Positions 13,548 to 18,153 of a stretch of DNA of 18,153 nt are shown here, one piece after another. Under the pieces are notes generated by a model. The model had not been told where the DNA came from. It was given only the letters and a program-made list of their open reading frames with translations, and searched no databases. The position numbers and the translations under genes were made by a program. Numbering within the stretch: the stretch's first letter is position 1; each line of letters begins with the position of its first letter. This DNA is from Phocaeicola sp. (GTDB taxonomy: Bacteria; Bacteroidota; Bacteroidia; Bacteroidales; Bacteroidaceae): the NCBI GenBank assembly GCA_020026175.1, contig JAHHQV010000056.1:1-18153 (forward strand). The letters are read 5' to 3'.

Positions 13548-14744
13548 ATGATAACATTGGATAGTATTTACAGAGCCTCTTTTGCTCTGAAAGATGTAAT
13601 ACGAAGAACAGACTTGATTTATGCACCCCAAATAAACCTGGGAAGTGAAATATATCTTAAACCGGAAAACCTGCAATATACAGGCTCATTCAAGCTGAGA
13701 GGTGCGTGCTATAAAATAGCTTGCCTTACAGAAGAAGAGAAGAAAAAAGGTGTGATAGCCTGTTCGGCGGGAAACCATGCACAGGGTGTTGCATTGGGGG
13801 CTACCAAAAATGGAATAGATTCGCTGATATGTTTGCCCGATGGAGCTCCTATATCAAAGGTTGAGGCTACAAAGAGATATGGTGCAAATGTATGCCTTGT
13901 GCCTGGGGTGTATGATGATGCTTATCAGAAGGCACTTCAACTGAAGGACGAAAAAGGATATACGTTTATTCATCCGTTTGATGACGAATGTGTGATAGCA
14001 GGACAGGGTACTATCGGACTTGAACTTCTGAATCAGTTGCCTGATGTAGAAGCTGTTGTTGTTCCTGTCGGTGGCGGAGGACTTATTTCGGGTATAGCAT
14101 ATGCTATGAAGTCGTTGAAACCAGAAGTGAAGATATATGGCGTACAGGCCAAGGGAGCACCTAGTATGTTCCGCTCTATAGAAAAGTCGAAGCGCGAATG
14201 TCTGTCTTCGGTATCTACTATAGCCGACGGTATAGCTGTAAAAGAACCTGGAGAGCATACTTTTGAGATTTGCAGTAAATATTTGGACGGAATAGTAACA
14301 GTGACAGAGGATGAAATTTGTGCGGCTATACTAGCACTGATGGAACAGCATAAGCTTATAGCCGAAGGGGCAGGAGCGGTGTCGGTGGCTGCTGCAATGT
14401 TCAATAAAGTGCCTGTGGCAGGAAAGAAAACCATTTGTGTAGTTTCGGGAGGTAATATTGATGTTACTATATTGAGCCGTGTTATAAGTAGAGGTCTGGC
14501 CATGTCGGGGCGTACTTATAATGTTACGATAGACTTGCACGACAGACCGGGAGAACTGAAAGGAGTGGCCGAGATTATTGCAAATCTTGGAGGTAATATC
14601 ATATCTGTACTTCACGAACGAAATAACAATACGGACAATGTGAATGCCTGTTTCTTGCGACTGGTTATGGAGACAAGAAATGCTGAACATATAGAATTGA
14701 TAAGGGGAGCTTTACTGAAAGCCAATTATTCTATAATAGATTAG
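13548..14744 (+). CDS. ilvA: Threonine ammonia-lyase with C-terminal ACT domain
   Basis: A 398-residue PLP enzyme that deaminates threonine to 2-oxobutanoate, the first step of isoleucine synthesis (or threonine breakdown). The cofactor Lys is Lys49 in GSFKLRG. SAGNHAQG (73-80) and the phosphate-binding GGGGL (175-179) are typical of fold-type II threonine dehydratases. Residues about 324-398 form one ACT-like domain (YNVTIDLHDRPGELKGVAEII). This short form with a single ACT resembles the TdcB-like class more than the long E. coli IlvA with two regulatory domains, so feedback by isoleucine is not certain. It appears to be a single-gene unit, with 143 bp before ispE. The symbol follows common usage for this group; tdcB is the alternative. 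Confidence 0.92.
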   Translation: MITLDSIYRASFALKDVIRRTDLIYAPQINLGSEIYLKPENLQYTGSFKLRGACYKIACLTEEEKKKGVIACSAGNHAQGVALGATKNGIDSLICLPDGAPISKVEATKRYGANVCLVPGVYDDAYQKALQLKDEKGYTFIHPFDDECVIAGQGTIGLELLNQLPDVEAVVVPVGGGGLISGIAYAMKSLKPEVKIYGVQAKGAPSMFRSIEKSKRECLSSVSTIADGIAVKEPGEHTFEICSKYLDGIVTVTEDEICAAILALMEQHKLIAEGAGAVSVAAAMFNKVPVAGKKTICVVSGGNIDVTILSRVISRGLAMSGRTYNVTIDLHDRPGELKGVAEIIANLGGNIISVLHERNNNTDNVNACFLRLVMETRNAEHIELIRGALLKANYSIID

Positions 14745-14855
14745 TTACGTATCAGGTATTATGTTTGCTCTTTTGATGTGTAATGCAGATTGAATCCGTT
14801 ACTGCTTTATTAATATAATTACTGGCTCAAGTGCTGCATTTTCAAACTTTAGTTG

Positions 14856-14863
14856 TATATTTG
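14856..14863 (+). promoter_or_regulatory. Probable -7 element for ispE
   Basis: TATATTTG, a full TAnnTTTG match, lies 24 bp before the ispE start. The -33 region is weak. It would drive ispE and perhaps the pseudouridine synthase and nitroreductase genes after it. Confidence 0.4.
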
Positions 14864-14887
14864 GGAAAACTTAAAAAATGAAATATC

Positions 14888-15712
14888 ATGATTAATTTTC
14901 CTAATGCTAAAATAAACCTTGGACTGAACATTGTAGAAAAGCGTCCGGACGGTTATCATAATCTGGAAACAGTGTTTTTCCCTATAAACCTACAGGATGC
15001 CCTTGAGGTAAAACTGCTGGATGGTGGCGAAATGCCATACCGACTTACTATGAAGGGTAATGTGTTGGACTGCAATCCGGATGACAACCTTGTGATAAAG
15101 GCTTACAGTATGCTGAAGGAGGAGTTCAGCCTTCCGCCTGTGGATATCCACCTTTTCAAACATATACCTAGTGGAGCTGGACTGGGAGGAGGATCGTCGG
15201 ACTGTGCTTTTATGGTAAAGATTCTGAACGAGAAGTTCGCTCTGGGATTGAGCCTCGAAAAGATGGAGGAATATGCTGCAAGACTTGGTGCCGATTGTGC
15301 TTTCTTCATTCGCAACGAGCCTGTGTTTGCTACAGGTATCGGTAATGTGTTCGAACCTGTGAGGTTGTCTCTTTCAGACTATACTCTTGTATTGGTGAAA
15401 CCGGATATATTTGTTTCTACACGTGATGCTTTTGCCAATATAAGCCCTTGTCGTCCTGAAGTTTCGCTCAAGGAGATTATAACCCGTCCGGTGGAGACAT
15501 GGAAGGACTGCATGGTGAATGACTTTGAGAAGAGTGTGTTCTTGAAGTATCCCGAAATAGCAGCTATAAAAGATAAGCTATATGATATGGGAGCTGTGTA
15601 TGCATCTATGTCAGGTTCAGGCTCTTCTGTTTATGGGCTGTTCAGAAAATCGGTTGAAAATGTGGATGAAATTTTTGCCGGATGTTTTTGCCGACAAAGA
15701 GAGATGTTCTAA
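14888..15712 (+). CDS. ispE: 4-diphosphocytidyl-2-C-methyl-D-erythritol kinase
   Basis: A 274-residue GHMP kinase that phosphorylates CDP-methylerythritol at the 2-hydroxyl with ATP, in the non-mevalonate (MEP) pathway to isoprenoids. The start FPNAKINLGLNIVEKRPDGYHNLETVF has the conserved Lys8 and the DGYH motif. The ATP-binding loop is PSGAGLGGGSSD (94-105), catalytic Asp136 lies in RLGADCAFF, and the C-terminal MSGSGSSVYGLF is the third GHMP motif. Length is normal. ATG 14888 gives the standard N-terminus. The next gene starts 18 bp downstream, so the two are probably co-transcribed. Confidence 0.96.
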   Translation: MINFPNAKINLGLNIVEKRPDGYHNLETVFFPINLQDALEVKLLDGGEMPYRLTMKGNVLDCNPDDNLVIKAYSMLKEEFSLPPVDIHLFKHIPSGAGLGGGSSDCAFMVKILNEKFALGLSLEKMEEYAARLGADCAFFIRNEPVFATGIGNVFEPVRLSLSDYTLVLVKPDIFVSTRDAFANISPCRPEVSLKEIITRPVETWKDCMVNDFEKSVFLKYPEIAAIKDKLYDMGAVYASMSGSGSSVYGLFRKSVENVDEIFAGCFCRQREMF

Positions 15713-15730
15713 TTTGTTTGTAGTCTACAG

Positions 15731-17365
15731 GTGATACATTATTTTAAGGATGATATAAGTGGAATAGATATTCCGGATAGGTTTACATTCCCTTTTTATT
15801 ACAGACCTCATCGGCTGACAGTAATGGCTGCCGATGAGGTTAAGTCGTATGTAGCTACGCATTCCGACTGGCACGACGAGATAAGTAAAGGCAAGATGTT
15901 TGGTGTGCTTGTGGTGAAGACATCCGATGGCAGAATAGGTTTTCTGGCTGCCTTTTCGGGTAATCTGGCTGGAAGCAATGTTCACGATTATTTTGTTCCT
16001 CCTGTCTATGACCTTCTCAGGCCCGATGGCTTTTTCCGTATCGGAGAATCTGAAATTTCGGAGATGAACCGTAAGGTGTCCGAACTGCAAAGGTGTGACG
16101 AATACGTTGGCCTGAAGAAAAAGCTGGAAGAGATAGTGAACGATGGTGTCATGAAATTGGCGAAAGCTAAGGAAAGAATAAAAGAAGGAAAGCGTAAGAG
16201 AGATGAGATAAGAAAATCGGCTGTACTTACAGCAGATGAAGAGTTTGCTCTTGTCAGAGAAAGTCAGTTCAAGAAAGCAGAGTACAAGCGATTGGAAAAT
16301 AGTATAAAGGAAGAGAAAAGGCTTATTCAGGAAAAGCTCAAGGTGTTTGATGATGAAATCTCTGCACTGAAAAACGAGAGGAAAATTCGTTCGGCAGACT
16401 TGCAGAAGAGGCTTTTCATGAAGTTTGAGATGCTTGATGCTTTGGGTGAGAGAAAAAACTTGATTGAAATTTTCAAGGATACTCCTCAGGTTATGCCTCC
16501 AGCAGGTGCCGGCGAGTGTGCATTGCCCAAGATGTTGCAGTATGCCTATATTAATGGAATGCATCCGTTGGCTATGGGGGAATTCTGGTGTGGAATGTCT
16601 CCTAAGGATGAAATACGTCAGGACGGAAAGTTCTATCCATCATGTAAGGGAAAATGTGAGCCTATATTGAAACATATGCTTGTAGGACTTGATGTGGCAC
16701 CTAATCCTCTTTTGGATGATAACTTTAAGGGGGCGAAACTTGATATCCTTTATGAGGACGAGTGGATTGTGGTGGTTGACAAACCATCGGGAATGTTGTC
16801 TGTGCCGGGAAAAAATGATATAGATTCGGTTTCTCAGAGACTGCATGAAATGTATCCCGAAGCTACTGGTCCTTTAGTGGTGCATAGGCTTGATATGGCT
16901 ACATCAGGCATACTTCTGGCCGCAAAGGATAAGGATGTGCATGCCGCTCTTCAGGCTCTTTTCGAGACTAGATGTATAAGTAAGGAGTATACGGCTATTC
17001 TTGATGGAGTACCTGCATGTGGAGTGGGAGAGGTGTCTTTGCCTATATGTCTCAATCCATTGGATAGACCACGTCAGATGCTTGATTATGAACTCGGTAA
17101 GCCGGCGTTGACAAAATATGAAATTCTGAAAGTTATAGGAGGCAGATGTATGGTGAAGTTTGTTCCTTATACGGGTAGGACTCATCAGTTGAGGGTGCAT
17201 TCGGCTCATAGACTGGGATTGGGCTCTCCTATATCGGGCGATGAACTTTATGGTAACCCGTCGTCGTCGTCAAGATTGTGCCTGCATGCATCTAGGCTGG
17301 TTTTTACTCATCCTGTAACAAAAAAAGTTGTTGATATAAAATCTCCTGTACCGTTTAATTTATAA
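15731..17365 (+). CDS. RluA-family pseudouridine synthase with long N-terminal extension
   Basis: A 544-residue protein that probably converts uridine to pseudouridine in rRNA or tRNA. The catalytic domain is at the C-terminus (about 335-544): ILYEDEWIVVVDKPSGMLSVPG, HRLDMATSG with catalytic Asp388, and YTGRTHQLRVH (480-490). The first 115 residues (FTFPFYYRPHRL..) form a conserved region, followed by a long charged coiled coil (about 115-245). A Cys-containing stretch, FWCGMSP then FYPSCKGKCEPIL (C287, C305, C309), may bind metal. This long form is more than twice the length of E. coli RluA and is seen in several Bacteroidetes and gamma-proteobacteria. The start is GTG at 15731, directly before IHYFKDD; no better ATG is near. 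Substrate site unknown. Confidence 0.9.
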   Translation: MIHYFKDDISGIDIPDRFTFPFYYRPHRLTVMAADEVKSYVATHSDWHDEISKGKMFGVLVVKTSDGRIGFLAAFSGNLAGSNVHDYFVPPVYDLLRPDGFFRIGESEISEMNRKVSELQRCDEYVGLKKKLEEIVNDGVMKLAKAKERIKEGKRKRDEIRKSAVLTADEEFALVRESQFKKAEYKRLENSIKEEKRLIQEKLKVFDDEISALKNERKIRSADLQKRLFMKFEMLDALGERKNLIEIFKDTPQVMPPAGAGECALPKMLQYAYINGMHPLAMGEFWCGMSPKDEIRQDGKFYPSCKGKCEPILKHMLVGLDVAPNPLLDDNFKGAKLDILYEDEWIVVVDKPSGMLSVPGKNDIDSVSQRLHEMYPEATGPLVVHRLDMATSGILLAAKDKDVHAALQALFETRCISKEYTAILDGVPACGVGEVSLPICLNPLDRPRQMLDYELGKPALTKYEILKVIGGRCMVKFVPYTGRTHQLRVHSAHRLGLGSPISGDELYGNPSSSSRLCLHASRLVFTHPVTKKVVDIKSPVPFNL

Positions 17366-17378
17366 AAAATATTTATGT

Positions 17379-17909
17379 ATGGAATTTTTGGAATTAGTGA
17401 ACAAACGTCAGAGTGACAGAAAATATAAAGATACTCCTTTAGACAGGAACCTTGTGATGAAGTGTCTGGAGGCTGCCCGTATGGCTCCTTCAGCTTGTAA
17501 TAGTCAGCCATGGAAGTTTGTAGTGGTTGACGATAAGGCATTGCTTGAAGAAATGTCGGCTGCAGCAGCAGGAATGGGTATGAACAAATTTGCTAATCAG
17601 TGTCCGGTAATAGTGGCTGTGGTACTCGAAAAAATGAATCTTACAGCCCGTATAGGTAGTGTAATAAAAGATAAGGAGTATTCATTGCTTGATGTGGGAA
17701 TTTCTGTAGAACATTTTTGTTTGCAGGCTGCCGAGCTGGGACTTGGGACTTGTATCTTGGGATGGTTTGATGAAAAAAAGGTAAAGAAACTTCTTGGTAT
17801 AGGTAACAGGAGAGTACCATTGCTGATAACTTTAGGCTATCCTGACGGGGAGAGCAGAAAAAAGATAAGAAAAGAGATGGAAGATATTTGCAATTGGAAC
17901 AAATATTGA
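17379..17909 (+). CDS. Nitroreductase family protein
   Basis: A 176-residue flavoprotein of the nitroreductase fold, which uses FMN and NAD(P)H to reduce nitro groups, quinones or related substrates. Family features are the N-terminal LVNKRQSDRKYKD (RxSxRxY, FMN phosphate contacts), APSACNSQPWKFVVV (36-50) and the C-terminal LGLGTCILGWFDEKKVKKLLGI with VPLLITLGYPDG. Length is at the short end of the family but all the usual blocks are present. It begins 13 bp after the pseudouridine synthase stop, so it is probably in the same operon. The physiological substrate cannot be told from sequence. In Bacteroides some relatives activate metronidazole, but I do not claim that here. Confidence 0.93.
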   Translation: MEFLELVNKRQSDRKYKDTPLDRNLVMKCLEAARMAPSACNSQPWKFVVVDDKALLEEMSAAAAGMGMNKFANQCPVIVAVVLEKMNLTARIGSVIKDKEYSLLDVGISVEHFCLQAAELGLGTCILGWFDEKKVKKLLGIGNRRVPLLITLGYPDGESRKKIRKEMEDICNWNKY

Positions 17910-18121
17910 GTTTTAAGAAAACGGTATATTGAAATCTATTGTTGTCAGTTGTTTTCAATCTGCTGGAAATTTTTATCGGATAGTAGAAAAATTCTTTCTG
18001 GTAAGTTCTGGTTTCAAATTATTGCATCAATAAAACACTGTATGTAAAAATAAAGAAGACTACTCCGGAAAGTTGCAGATTATATAGCAATAACACTTAA
18101 GTAACCATTCTATTTTCCGCC

Positions 18122-18152
18122 TTGACACGCATGTTTTCTAAACATACCTTTG
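18122..18152 (+). promoter_or_regulatory. Promoter with internal palindrome, for a gene beyond the window
   Basis: TTG at 18122-18124, 20 nt, then TACCTTTG at 18145-18152. Between the two boxes lies ATGTTT-TCT-AAACAT (18131-18145), a perfect 6-bp inverted repeat. A protein bound there would block or bend the promoter. The rest of 17910-18121 shows no gene. Confidence 0.5.
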
Positions 18153-18153
18153 C

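Noticed and set aside
15725..16564. A 279-codon open frame on the minus strand
   Set aside because: It lies wholly opposite the well-conserved N-terminal part of the pseudouridine synthase gene and its translation has no family-like motifs; it is a shadow frame.
1..18153. CRISPR array, rRNA genes or complete insertion sequence
   Set aside because: No regularly spaced repeats, no rRNA-like sequence and no transposase with terminal inverted repeats were seen.

Overview
The window looks like chromosome of a Bacteroidales bacterium (Bacteroides/Phocaeicola-like; species not assignable by eye). The DNA is AT-rich, there are no strong Shine-Dalgarno sites, and many spacers carry the TTTG-N19/20-TAnnTTTG promoter typical of Bacteroides. 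The gene families fit too: DUF6808, DUF5053, SAM-like-core tyrosine recombinases, DUF4369-TlpA lipoproteins and DUF4492 next to cydAB.

Region 1 (1 to about 7250) is mobile, probably one end of a prophage or prophage remnant. A tyrosine recombinase (57-1253) is followed by a promoter with a structured leader and a lysis module: a small membrane protein, a holin-like protein and a T7-lysozyme-type amidase. A two-gene cassette is inserted next, with its own promoter, operator-like palindrome and terminator. It encodes a Panacea (SocA-like antitoxin) protein overlapping a protein with two membrane segments that I do not recognise. A DUF6808 membrane protein and a small hypothetical protein follow. 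On the minus strand lie a DUF5053 gene bracketed by inverted repeats and an IntDOT-like recombinase with a degenerate active site. Two minus-strand promoter/terminator pairs look like small RNAs or attenuated leaders.

Region 2 (about 7250-10840) is a long AT-rich spacer, then DUF4492-cydA-cydB, the microaerobic cytochrome bd quinol oxidase. cydA is split by an apparent one-base loss in a T run, a natural frameshift or a sequence error. A bidirectional terminator separates cydB from the next operon.

Region 3 (10841-18153) is ordinary housekeeping chromosome. SlyD-like FKBP prolyl isomerase and a TlpA-like thioredoxin lipoprotein are on the minus strand. After a 0.9 kb gene-free spacer come threonine ammonia-lyase, ispE, a large RluA-family pseudouridine synthase and a nitroreductase on the plus strand. 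A strong promoter with an internal palindrome closes the window and must serve a gene outside it.

The most interesting part is the Panacea/membrane-protein cassette set between lysis genes, which has the form of a moron-type toxin-antitoxin or phage-defence unit. Next are the inverted-repeat-flanked DUF5053 gene, the putative small RNAs, and the cydA frameshift.
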